64,000 bases of DNA, from positions 1-64,000 of the forward strand of contig CAWGUE010000026.1 of assembly GCA_963825595.1 (NCBI GenBank), in the 5' to 3' direction. The translations under genes were made by a program, and so were the position numbers. Below the pieces are notes generated by a model. The model searched no databases and was not told the origin of the DNA. It was given only the letters and a program-made list of their open reading frames with translations. Every line of letters starts with the position of its first letter. Within the stretch, counting starts at the first letter, position 1. This DNA is from JARFQH01 sp963825595 (lineage in GTDB: Bacteria > Desulfobacterota > Desulfobacteria > Desulfobacterales > SG8-13). Positions 26,990 to 35,177 of the stretch are shown piece by piece.

Positions 26990-27231
26990 ACAGTGGCCAC
27001 CCATAAACGCCCCTTAGGTTCTGATTCCCAATATCCCTTTGTCCCGCGCCGAGCATCGGCGAGATGAACGGAAAAAAGCGCGCGGAACTGTTTGAGTCCG
27101 CCGCATGCGGGCGAGTTTTCGCGGGCTCCTGCGCATCGACGACGCGCCGCAACGGTGCAACTTTTCCGAGTCCTCCACCAGAGGTGGAGGGCTTAGATCG
27201 ATACTAAAACATCCAAGAAAGGACGGATATC

Positions 27232-28452
27232 ATGTCTTCAAAAAATCACGACCACCTGACCCGCAGATCGTTTCTCAAGGCTGCCGGTACCGTCGGCCTG
27301 GGATCGCTTGTGGCCAACTATGGAGAAAGCGCGGCGGCCTCTACGAACCCGGTGACTTCGTCGGAGACCCTACCCAGACGCTCTTTCGGTAAAACCGGTG
27401 AGATGGTGCCGATTCTCTCACTGGGCGGTATGTTTGACATCCCCAACAACCAGCTGTTGCTCAAACAGGCCGTCAAGTGGGGTGTCACCCACTGGGACAC
27501 GGCCAACTCTTACGGTGGAGGGCGCAGTGAAAAAGGGATCGGAAAATTTTTTGCACGCTATCCGGAAGATCGCAAAAAGATCTTTCTGGTCACCAAATCC
27601 GGTGCCTGGACTGTCAACGGCATGACGGAACATCTGGAAAAATCACTTGAAAGAATGCAGACCGACTATGTCGATCTATTTTTCGTCCACGGTATCAGCA
27701 GCATTCGGGAAATGGATAACGACGTTAAAAATTGGGCTGAAAAGGCCAAGTCCGCGGGTAAAATCCGCTATTTCGGCTTCAGCACCCACAGCAACATGGA
27801 GGAATGCCTGCTGGATGCGGCCAAGCTCGGCTGGATCGACGGCATCATGATGACTTACAATTACCGTTTGATGCATTCAGACAGGATGACGGCTGCCGTA
27901 GAGGCTTGCACCCGGGCCGGCATCGGCCTGACCGCCATGAAAACCCAGGGCGGTGGACCGATAAAGACTGAAACCGAAACGGAGATGAAGCTGGCCGGCC
28001 GGTTCCTGGAGAAGGGATATACAGACGGACAGGCCAAGCTCAAGGCGGTCTGGGAAAACCCGCTCATCGCCACCATCTGTTCCCAGATGCCGAACCTGAC
28101 ACTGCTGATGAGCAACGTGGCCGCGGCAGTGAACAAAACCCGCATCAGCGCCCGCGACAAAAAAATGCTGCAGCAATATGCCCTTGAAACACAGTCGCAT
28201 TACTGTGCCGGCTGCACCGGTATCTGCGAACCGGCGGTGGCCCATAAGGTGCCCATCGGTGACGTCATGCGCTGCCTGATGTACAGTCGCAGCTATGCGG
28301 ATTTCAAACAGGCGCAAGATGTGTTCCGAGAGATACCGGCCGCAGCGCGCGAGCGGTTGACCAAGCTCGATTACTCGGCGGCAGAGCGCCGTTGCCCCCG
28401 CAAGCTTTCCATCGGTCGTCTCATGCAGCAGGCGGCCCGGGACCTGGGATAG
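27232..28452 (+). CDS. Tat-exported aldo/keto reductase with C-terminal Cys cluster
   Basis: SKNHDHLTRRSFLKAAGTVGLGSLVA is a twin-Arg signal. The barrel has AKR catalytic residues: Asp in HWDTANSYGGGRSE with its Tyr, Lys in LVTKSG and His in FFVHGIS. The C-terminus has HYCAGCTGICEPAV, like the Fe-S cluster extension of 4Fe-4S AKRs. ATG 27232 follows AAAGGA. It lies 240 nt after the polyferredoxin and may share its function; substrate unknown. Confidence 0.88.
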   Translation: MSSKNHDHLTRRSFLKAAGTVGLGSLVANYGESAAASTNPVTSSETLPRRSFGKTGEMVPILSLGGMFDIPNNQLLLKQAVKWGVTHWDTANSYGGGRSEKGIGKFFARYPEDRKKIFLVTKSGAWTVNGMTEHLEKSLERMQTDYVDLFFVHGISSIREMDNDVKNWAEKAKSAGKIRYFGFSTHSNMEECLLDAAKLGWIDGIMMTYNYRLMHSDRMTAAVEACTRAGIGLTAMKTQGGGPIKTETETEMKLAGRFLEKGYTDGQAKLKAVWENPLIATICSQMPNLTLLMSNVAAAVNKTRISARDKKMLQQYALETQSHYCAGCTGICEPAVAHKVPIGDVMRCLMYSRSYADFKQAQDVFREIPAAARERLTKLDYSAAERRCPRKLSIGRLMQQAARDLG

Positions 28453-28487
28453 CTGAACCGTTCGCCCACTTTCGACCTGGCAAGTAG

Positions 28488-28512
28488 GAAACCGTTTGAG
28501 AGGAACGGTTTC
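28488..28512 (+). promoter_or_regulatory. Hairpin next to the cutA ribosome-binding site
   Basis: A perfect 9-bp stem GAAACCGTT/AACGGTTTC (28488-28496 with 28504-28512) ends a few bases before the AGGAG of cutA. There is no T-run, so it is more likely a translation or mRNA-stability element than a terminator. Confidence 0.4.
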
Positions 28513-28527
28513 AAATAGGAGAATGAC

Positions 28528-28851
28528 ATGTCAGTGAAAATGGTCTACATGACGGCCGGCAGCCGTGAAGAAGCCCGTAAGATCGGCCGGTCGCTGATCG
28601 ACGCCCGGCTGGCGGCCTGTGTCAACATCATCGACAAGATGAGTTCCATCTTCAGGTGGGAGGGCGCCATCGAGGAAGCCGAGGAAGTCGTTATGATTGC
28701 CAAGACAACGGATACCCGCCTGCCGGCGCTGATGGCGCATGTGACGGCAAAACACAGTTACGAGTGCCCCTGCATCGTGAGCCTGCCGGTGGAAAACGGT
28801 CATCAGCCGTTTCTGGACTGGATCGCGACCGAGGTGGACGACTCTCAATAA
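28528..28851 (+). CDS. cutA: Divalent-cation tolerance protein CutA
   Basis: A 107-aa trimeric ferredoxin-fold protein. Family marks: DARLAACVNII, FRWEGAIEEAEEVVMIAKT, YECPCIVSLPVENG and a terminal FLDWI. Linked genetically to copper and other metal tolerance in E. coli; mechanism unclear. Site AGGAG before the ATG. Confidence 0.95.
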   Translation: MSVKMVYMTAGSREEARKIGRSLIDARLAACVNIIDKMSSIFRWEGAIEEAEEVVMIAKTTDTRLPALMAHVTAKHSYECPCIVSLPVENGHQPFLDWIATEVDDSQ

Positions 28852-28929
28852 CCCTGTGCGGATCTCGACGTTTGTCGGCCACCCGATCACTGACAATACA
28901 CGACGTCGCATAGAGGTGGCACCTTAAGA

Positions 28930-29355
28930 ATGAACGCCGACCAACAGAATGATTTGCCGGAGGACACCTCTGGTCCGATCGCAACAGGCCCGGCTGCCAC
29001 TGCCGACGATCCAGGGCCACCCAGCCAAAAGGATCGATCCGTCGGCAAGGTGCTCATCGGGGCAGAACTCGACAAGGTTCTGACGATTCTGACTGTAGCG
29101 GCGATTCTGGCAGTGGTCATTACCCGTGCCCGCAGAATACTTGTTCGGGCCGTCGCTCAAAGCACTGCCGCCAGTGACCTTTCACGTTTTTTCGCCCCAG
29201 AGATCGCCCGGCAGATCACTGCGGCTGAAGAAGAGATTCGGGCCGGTAAGGGACAGGTGCGACATGCGGCCATTTTAAACACCGATATCCGTAGTTTTAC
29301 GCGCATGGCGACCACGATCGAACCGGATGAACTCATGGTCATTCTCGCTGAATAA
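28930..29355 (+). pseudogene. N-terminal remnant of a class III adenylate/guanylate cyclase
   Basis: A hydrophilic N-terminus is followed by one membrane helix (KVLTILTVAAILAVVI), the linker DLSRFFAPEIARQI and the first cyclase motif HAAILNTDIRSFTRMATTIEPDELMVILAE. It stops at a TAA where the catalytic domain should continue for about 150 residues. The following sequence in any frame shows no cyclase. Metal-binding and substrate residues beyond the first Asp are missing, so it cannot be an active cyclase. Confidence 0.75.
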
Positions 29356-29515
29356 TTGATGATTTAGAGCTTTCATTTTGTGCACCGCTGTGCTTTGATG
29401 CCCGCCGCAGCCGTCAAAGACCTGTTCCAATCTTTGAATCGGACTGGCTTTACTCCGTGAAATAAATGCTTATTATGGACCTGTTTCGAGCGCAACCCAC
29501 AAAGGAGGCACGTTC

Positions 29516-30028
29516 ATGTACAACAAAGTCGTGATGGACCATTTCAGAAACCCCCGGAACGTCGGAGTTATTGAAGATGCAGACGGTATCGGCGAGGTCG
29601 GCAATCCCCTGTGCGGCGACATGATGACAATCTACCTGAAGATCGAGAACGAGAACATCGGTGACATCAAATTTCAAACCTTCGGGTGCGGATCGGCCAT
29701 TGCCGTCTCGAGCATGCTCACCGAAATCGCCAAGGGCAAGAGTTTGGATGAAGCCAAAAAAATCACCAACAAAGACGTGGCCAAGGCCCTCGAGGGTCTG
29801 CCGAAGAATAAGCTCCACTGTTCCAATCTTGGCGCGGACGCGCTGCAGATGGCAATCAAGGACTACGAAGACCGCAAAGTCGGAAAAAAGCGCCCGGAGT
29901 TGATCCGGATCGACAAGCACGAGCACTCGCACGGCGAACAGTGCTACTGCCCCTACTGCGACATCGAACTGGAAGGCGGCACGACTTTTTGCGACGCCTG
30001 CCAGAGCAGCTTAGAAGAAGAACATTAA
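29516..30028 (+). CDS. IscU/NifU-type Fe-S scaffold with C-terminal zinc ribbon
   Basis: The N-terminal 125 residues are IscU-like, with cluster ligands Cys33 (PLCGD), Asp35, Cys58 (FGCGSAIA) and Cys102 (LHCSNLGADAL). The tail adds a His-rich linker (KHEHSHGEQ) and a ribbon with CxxC pairs Cys145/Cys148 and Cys159/Cys162, not present in E. coli IscU. Strong AAAGGAGG site. The next gene, a NifS relative, follows by 22 nt. Confidence 0.92.
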   Translation: MYNKVVMDHFRNPRNVGVIEDADGIGEVGNPLCGDMMTIYLKIENENIGDIKFQTFGCGSAIAVSSMLTEIAKGKSLDEAKKITNKDVAKALEGLPKNKLHCSNLGADALQMAIKDYEDRKVGKKRPELIRIDKHEHSHGEQCYCPYCDIELEGGTTFCDACQSSLEEEH

Positions 30029-30050
30029 ATCGACCGGAGAATGAGGAGCG

Positions 30051-31226
30051 ATGAAAATCATCAACCTGGATCACATATCTTCCAAGCCGCTGCTTCCGGA
30101 AGTCAAAGCGGCCATGGTGGAGGCCATCAACAAAGACTATCACAATCCCTCCAGTCAGCATAAAAGCGGAGAGGTGGCCGCCGAAGCCCTTGATCAAGCC
30201 CGGGAATCGGTTGCCGGCCTGATCAATGCGGCCCTACCCAAGGAAGTCGTATTCAATTCCGGCGGCACCGAGTCGGTCAATCATGCCATCAAGGGCGTGG
30301 CCATGGCCAATGCCGAAAAAGGCAAACATATCGTCACCTCGAACATCGAGCACACAGCCGTTATCAGGAGTCTTCGACGGCTCAAGTCGATGGGGTACAA
30401 GGTGACCTCGGTCTCCGTAGACGAGAAGGGGCGCGTCAACCCCCGGGAAGTGGCTGAGGCTATCACCGACGAAACCATCCTGGTCTCGATCATGCACAGC
30501 AACAACGAAACCGGGACCATTCAACCCATCGAGGAAATCGGCGCCATTACACGCGAAAAGAAAGTGATCTTTCACACCGATGCCGTCGATTCCGTCGGCG
30601 TGGTACCGATTGACGTCCAGGAAATGGGTGTCGATCTGCTCAGTTTTGCTGCCAACAACTTTTACGGCCCCACCGGCGTCGGTGGGCTCTACATTCGTCG
30701 CGGCACGCGCATTTTCCCCCTCATCGACGGCGGTGTTCAGGAAGGCAACAAACGCGCCGGGACCGAAAACCTGCTCGGCATCATCGGCACGGGTGTCGCC
30801 GCCGACATCACCCGCCGCAACCTGGACAAATGGTACCGCCATTACAAGGCGCTCACAACCAAACTGCTCAATGACCTGCCCGAATACATAGACGATTACA
30901 TCATCAACACCCACCCCGAACACAGCCTTCCCAACATGGTGTCGATGTCGGTGCAGTACATCGAGGGTGAAAGTGTCATGCTGATGCTCGATGACGACAA
31001 CATCGCGGTGTCCACGCGATCGGCCTGTGCCACCGGTTCCCTGCGGGCATCACATGTGCTGATTTCCCTTGGACTCAGCCATGCGGACGCCCAGGGAACA
31101 CTGGTGTTGTCTTTCGGCAAAGACAACACCGTCGAGGATGTCACGGCCTTTCTGGTCGCGCTGAAAAACGTGGTCACGACGCTGAGAAATATCTCACCGC
31201 TCTACCAGAAGGTTGCTCAAGGATAA
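30051..31226 (+). CDS. NifS/IscS-like protein lacking the PLP-binding lysine
   Basis: Full-length (391 aa) class V aminotransferase fold. Retained: GGTESVNHAIKG, the cofactor-stacking His101 (NIEHTAV), MHSNNETG, Asp177, and the loop Cys326 (STRSACATGS). The segment that reads S-x-H-K-F in NifS is SFAANNFYGPTG here, so the Schiff-base Lys is Asn203 and its His neighbour is Asn202. The Gln of DAAQ is Asp180. Without the Lys, normal cysteine desulfurase chemistry is not expected. It might bind PLP differently, be a structural partner of the scaffold, or belong to a divergent subfamily. Codons at the site are clean (AAC AAC), with no sign of an indel. Confidence 0.85.
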   Translation: MKIINLDHISSKPLLPEVKAAMVEAINKDYHNPSSQHKSGEVAAEALDQARESVAGLINAALPKEVVFNSGGTESVNHAIKGVAMANAEKGKHIVTSNIEHTAVIRSLRRLKSMGYKVTSVSVDEKGRVNPREVAEAITDETILVSIMHSNNETGTIQPIEEIGAITREKKVIFHTDAVDSVGVVPIDVQEMGVDLLSFAANNFYGPTGVGGLYIRRGTRIFPLIDGGVQEGNKRAGTENLLGIIGTGVAADITRRNLDKWYRHYKALTTKLLNDLPEYIDDYIINTHPEHSLPNMVSMSVQYIEGESVMLMLDDDNIAVSTRSACATGSLRASHVLISLGLSHADAQGTLVLSFGKDNTVEDVTAFLVALKNVVTTLRNISPLYQKVAQG

Positions 31227-31229
31227 CGG

Positions 31230-31258
31230 ACCCCGCCGCCCCTTTTGAGCCCGGCGGG
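31230..31258 (+). terminator. GC-rich hairpin after the NifS-like gene
   Basis: Stem CCCCGCCG/CGGCGGGG (31230-31237 with 31251-31258) starts 3 nt after the stop. There is no T-run, so termination efficiency is doubtful. Confidence 0.45.
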
Positions 31259-31415
31259 GCGGTGGCCGCTATTCAGGGCCGGTGTTTAAAATGTGCGCGG
31301 GCGCCCCACGGCGGCAGAAACGTCCTACGATTGAAGCCACCGCCGCTCATTCGAGGAGGAAACGGCGGGGATTCGATGGACGTCATTGGGGCCGGAAAGG
31401 ATCTCTGCTGACATC

Positions 31416-32078
31416 ATGCTGATCGCAGACAACCTCCACGCCTTTATCTGGAAGTCCAACACGGTAAACAATTGCAACGCCTATCTGCTCGATGGGCCGA
31501 CACCGATCCTGGTCGATCCCGGCCATGCCCACCTGTTCGATCACGTCCGTCTTTCCATGGAAAAAGTGAATCTGGCGCTCGACGATCTGGGAATGATGCT
31601 TTGCACCCATGCGCATCCCGACCACATCGAGGCGGTCGAAAAGCATAAACCCTCCACCGCCCTTTTCGCCCTCCACCAGGCGGACTGGCAACTGGTGCTT
31701 TCCATGGAACCCCAACTGCTGGCCATGGGCCTGCACCTTGAAGGGGTTACCCCTGATTTCTTCGTCACCGAAGGAACGCTCGACATCGCGGGCACAGAGT
31801 TGCACGTGTTTCACACCCCCGGCCATTCGCCCGGTTCGGTCTGCTATTACTGGCCGCGGCACAAGGCGCTCATTACCGGTGACCTGATCTTCAAGGAAGG
31901 TCTCGGGCGCACGGACCTGCCCGGCGGCAGCAGCGCGCAGTTGAAAACGAGTATCTTGCGGATGGCGGAACTCGACCTTGAATGGATACTACCCGGTCAT
32001 GGTGAGATCATAAGGGGTGCGGCTGATGTCCGCCGCAATTTTGAACAGCTGGAATCGTTCTACTTCGCGTATATTTAA
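31416..32078 (+). CDS. Metallo-beta-lactamase-fold hydrolase (glyoxalase II-like)
   Basis: About 220 residues with the binuclear metal motif THAHPDH, the later metal His in FHTPGHSPGSV, Asp in LITGDLIF and the final LPGHGEII. This is the layout of hydroxyacylglutathione-hydrolase-like MBL proteins; substrate not assignable. The ATG at 31416 was preferred to an in-frame TTG at 31386; neither has a well-spaced ribosome-binding site. Confidence 0.85.
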   Translation: MLIADNLHAFIWKSNTVNNCNAYLLDGPTPILVDPGHAHLFDHVRLSMEKVNLALDDLGMMLCTHAHPDHIEAVEKHKPSTALFALHQADWQLVLSMEPQLLAMGLHLEGVTPDFFVTEGTLDIAGTELHVFHTPGHSPGSVCYYWPRHKALITGDLIFKEGLGRTDLPGGSSAQLKTSILRMAELDLEWILPGHGEIIRGAADVRRNFEQLESFYFAYI

Positions 32079-32120
32079 ATTGAATTCACCGCCGCCCGGA
32101 ATCGGCGCAAATTTTCGCGA

Positions 32121-32642
32121 TTAATCTGATTGTTTCAGACGGTCCAGCATTTCCTGGAAACAGGTCCGAATCCCATCCCATTCTGACACCCATTGAGGAT
32201 CGGCCTCGAGGTTAGGCACTACGGCAGATCCCTTGATGTTGCGCGTTTGGGCCAATGCGTCCTTCAAATCGCTGCGCCGCTGTTTTTCGGCCGCATTCAG
32301 CGCCAATCGATATTCTTCCAGGACCGCATCCAGGCCGGAACAGTCAAATCCGAATAGTTCTTTCGCGACCGCCAACCAGAGGGCGTTGTCCTGATCCAGG
32401 CCGATACGGTCGAAAATTTCGGTTCGCATCCACGCTGCGTCCAAACCGGTGGTTTTCTGCATCTGTTGAATTTGATCTTTCAGCTGCTCGAGGGACAGCA
32501 GGCCGTCAAGGTGTCTTTGCAACAGCCCCTTGAATAACTTTTGCTCCTGGAGACGACTTTGCTGTTGTTTTTCTTCCGCGCTGAGCGTCAGGTGCCTGGT
32601 TTTTTCCATGACCAGGTCGAGTGTGCTCTTTATCTCTCCCAT
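32121..32642 (-). CDS. Hypothetical helical protein
   Basis: A 173-residue, highly charged, almost wholly alpha-helical protein with coiled-coil-prone segments (SAEEKQQQSRLQEQKLFKGLLQRHL and LEEYRLALNAAEKQRRSDLKDAL). No signal peptide. No family recognised. Confidence 0.65.
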   Translation of the reverse strand: MGEIKSTLDLVMEKTRHLTLSAEEKQQQSRLQEQKLFKGLLQRHLDGLLSLEQLKDQIQQMQKTTGLDAAWMRTEIFDRIGLDQDNALWLAVAKELFGFDCSGLDAVLEEYRLALNAAEKQRRSDLKDALAQTRNIKGSAVVPNLEADPQWVSEWDGIRTCFQEMLDRLKQSD

Positions 32643-32789
32643 GTCTCGACGTCCTTGGCTGTGCGTCCTTCAGCAACCGGTGTCCGGTGAAGATTTTTTC
32701 CGTTTCATAACGATATACCGGATGGCATCGTTTCTTTCCGCTCGAATGGAACGACAAGGATTGCACTTGAAACGGTTAGCGGGGAAATA

Positions 32790-33224
32790 CTAGGTGCTTC
32801 CCATGCAGATGGTTTTGATGATCGGTTCGAACTCGGGGCGAATGTCGACAAGCGCCTGTAGTCTTTGCTTGTCGAAAATGGTTTCCAATGTCGGTGGCGA
32901 AAGCTTGATATCGACTTCCTTGGCAACCGTTTCGACCGTCACCGAAAGGGCATAAAGGGTCAATTTTTCGAACATGTCATTTTCCTGAATCTCGAGGCTG
33001 TCCCCATTCAAGTGGCGCAAAATTTCCGAGACGCAGGCCGAGAGAATCGGGTCGGCGGTAAAGTTGGCTTGGCGGCAATTGCCCCCTTCGAAATTCGCAT
33101 CCAGAAAATCATCGACCATTTTCTGGATGCGTGTCAGCCATTCAACGTTGAGATTCTGGGGCAAAACCGCCTGGGGGCCTTTTGACAAGACTTCATTGCT
33201 GAATTTTGACAATAGCATGCGCAA
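32790..33224 (-). CDS. Hypothetical protein
   Basis: A 144-residue soluble, mostly helical protein with no recognised domain. It lies in the same direction as, and 147 nt upstream of, the helical protein at 32121. The segment KLTLYALSVTVETVAKEVDIKLSPPTLETIF is typical of a compact helical fold. Probably cytoplasmic. Confidence 0.65.
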   Translation of the reverse strand: MRMLLSKFSNEVLSKGPQAVLPQNLNVEWLTRIQKMVDDFLDANFEGGNCRQANFTADPILSACVSEILRHLNGDSLEIQENDMFEKLTLYALSVTVETVAKEVDIKLSPPTLETIFDKQRLQALVDIRPEFEPIIKTICMGST

Positions 33225-33274
33225 ATTCCTGTGATTGATTGGTACCGAAATTTCGGCCGTTCAGTGCTTCCCGC

Positions 33275-33709
33275 CTACTTTGAGGGAAATATCAATTGGT
33301 CCAGAATCAAACCGTGAAATCGGTCACCGCTCTCAGAGGCGAAGAGCCATCCGAGATGAACCAAACATGCACTGCAGACGGCAACTTTCCAACGATAGCC
33401 TTTAAACCAAGTGAATTCTCCGGTGGCCGGGCCGGTGGTGCCGCATCCGTCGGCCGTTCGAAAACAACCGATGTCATATACGATCCCGTGGGGGTTCGCG
33501 AAAGTATGGTGATAGGCGCCTTCCTTTTCGGTCTGCTCGTCCGGATGCGTGACGGCGTGACCGCAGCGGCGACAAAGAATCAGTTTTTCTTCCTTCTCCT
33601 TTGTCTCGTGTCCAACCGCCTCTTGCGGACGGCCGCCCGGTTTTCCACGGGCCGGCTTGTCCCCCGGCAGGCGAAACCAATATAGAAGCCCGCTGTCGGC
33701 CGTATTCAT
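33275..33709 (-). CDS. CULT-domain (cereblon thalidomide-binding-like) protein
   Basis: The 144 residues hold one CULT domain. Zinc ligands Cys46, Cys49, Cys112 and Cys115 are present (CRRCG, CSAC). The three-Trp pocket is Trp101, Trp107 and Trp121 in TWFKGYRW and HLGWLF. Trp spacing (6 and 14 residues) and the first Trp-to-Cys distances equal those of human cereblon (W380/W386/W400, C391/C394). Bacterial stand-alone CULT proteins are known to bind uracil/glutarimide-like ligands, but their role is not settled. No degradation partner is nearby. Confidence 0.9.
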   Translation of the reverse strand: MNTADSGLLYWFRLPGDKPARGKPGGRPQEAVGHETKEKEEKLILCRRCGHAVTHPDEQTEKEGAYHHTFANPHGIVYDIGCFRTADGCGTTGPATGEFTWFKGYRWKVAVCSACLVHLGWLFASESGDRFHGLILDQLIFPSK

Positions 33710-34098
33710 GACCGTTGCATTCCATTGAGTGCACGACCGCTTGGCCGGCCGGCACCCGACCGCAATCGCTTTACATGCGATTCAGCATCGTTATATTCAG
33801 AGCGAATTGTCCTGAGAATCTAGAAGCCATCTCGAAAAAGTCTTTTCGCCCGATCCGCCAAAGGCGGATAAATCTCGGTGTTGAGCCCTCGTCTTTGGCA
33901 GGGGCGCAGGTCCCTTCCCGCGCCTCTGCGGACATACGTGAGTATGCGTGCGGGTTGGGACCCATAAAGAAGAATCGATCAGGCGGGGAATCCCGCACAG
34001 CGGGGATCCTCGGTCTCGCCTTGATCTGGACTGAAAATCATCATTTTGAGATCGCTTCTCATCAATCATTGTCGAAAAATAAAACAAAGGTAGCCCGC
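33710..34098. other. Divergent intergenic region
   Basis: No gene with good support in about 390 bp, though an open frame runs through it into the next gene. It contains a perfect ATCCGCC/GGCGGAT hairpin (33853-33869). The right end carries the ribosome-binding site of the secreted protein. Confidence 0.4.
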
Positions 34099-34644
34099 AT
34101 GAAAAAAAATTTCAACTGGGTGATACTGGTCCTGCTGCTGCTCTTGAGTCAGACAGCCTTGGCTCAATCCAGCGCTATCGACGGGCGCTTCGAAGAGATT
34201 ATTGGTCGTCTTTATTTAAACCACAGAAGCCTGTCGGTCGTCTATACCAATCTGCACGACGCTGCACTCGATGCCGTCAACGGAACCGACCAGCAGCTCA
34301 GCACCATTCAAAAGTCCTACCTCTTTGTCAGTGAGGCCAACTTCGTGTGCTTCTACCAGTGGGAGCTGCTTTCTATCACGGGATACATAAAGGACAGCCA
34401 TCGCTCCGACTATTTTACACTGCGGGTTAAGGATCTGGAGCGGGCCGCCTTCGAGTCACGCGACCGGGTTGTTTCCCTGAAACTCTATTCCGCCCAAATC
34501 GAGAACCCGGAACCCCGCGAGCTGCTCGATGAGGCCGTCGGCCTCATCGAGGCCAACATCGACATGTTTGAAGAATTAGCGGACCTGCTCAAACCCCTGG
34601 CAAACCCGCCCAATCCTTTTAATCGCAGCCTGCGCGACTCCTGA
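34099..34644 (+). CDS. Hypothetical secreted protein
   Basis: The ATG at 34099 follows AAAGG and opens a clean signal peptide (MKKNFNWVILVLLLLLSQTALAQ). The mature 159 residues are helical, with repeated Leu/Asp/Glu patterns, and no family was recognised. Its 3' end overlaps, antisense, the broken flavoprotein fragment on the minus strand. Confidence 0.7.
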   Translation: MKKNFNWVILVLLLLLSQTALAQSSAIDGRFEEIIGRLYLNHRSLSVVYTNLHDAALDAVNGTDQQLSTIQKSYLFVSEANFVCFYQWELLSITGYIKDSHRSDYFTLRVKDLERAAFESRDRVVSLKLYSAQIENPEPRELLDEAVGLIEANIDMFEELADLLKPLANPPNPFNRSLRDS

Positions 34645-34833
34645 CCCGGACGAGCGTATCGGCAGCTTATCCGCGCTGATGGAACCCTCGAGCAACAGGC
34701 TGATCATGGGCCGGGAATACGGTGGAAATGACTCGTCGCCGATCATGGTAATGTCACCTGCGGGGTCGAATTGGCGGATGGTCTCGGCAGCGGTAACACC
34801 GGCAACGCCGTTTCCAAGTATGAGGTATTTCAT
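34576..34833 (-). pseudogene. N-terminal fragment of an FAD/NAD(P)H oxidoreductase
   Basis: Begins MKYLILGNGVAGVTAAETIRQFDPAGDITMIGDESFPPYSRPMISLLLEGSISADKLPIRS, a typical start of nitrite-/rubredoxin-reductase-like flavoproteins with the FAD GxGxAG motif. The homology then ends, and the frame continues only as antisense to the secreted-protein gene. About 300 residues are missing. This suggests a deletion whose junction lies near 34640. Confidence 0.75.
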
Positions 34834-35177
34834 CTTGGCCTCCAGTTGACATGCATGTGTTAGCCCACGGGCGCATGGGGCGGAAGGGGGTTCCGGACAA
34901 CAGTTGGTCAGGGCGGGATTCCGCCGGGTCAGATCCGGATGCGGATATAAAGATTCCAGGAGAAAAATTTGAGCTGCATTTGCCCTCCTGAAGCGTTCAC
35001 AGAACCATTCGGTTGATTGGAGAACATGGCGCAGATGGAAGAATCAATATCGGCTCGCGCTGCGGATGTCAAGCGCGATTGGGGAAGGATGGCGCAAGGA
35101 AAGCGACCGCAAAATGTATCCAACCCGATCATTGGCCAAGGGTCTCAACCATGCGGCATGCTGCTGCATTCAAACAG
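34834..35177. other. Intergenic region
   Basis: No gene, repeat or clear hairpin seen in about 340 bp. The left edge should be the promoter region of the broken flavoprotein. Confidence 0.4.

Noticed and set aside
33715..34098. N-terminal extension of the secreted protein (open frame from 33715)
   Set aside because: A signal peptide with its own ribosome-binding site begins at 34099; the upstream part has non-coding composition.
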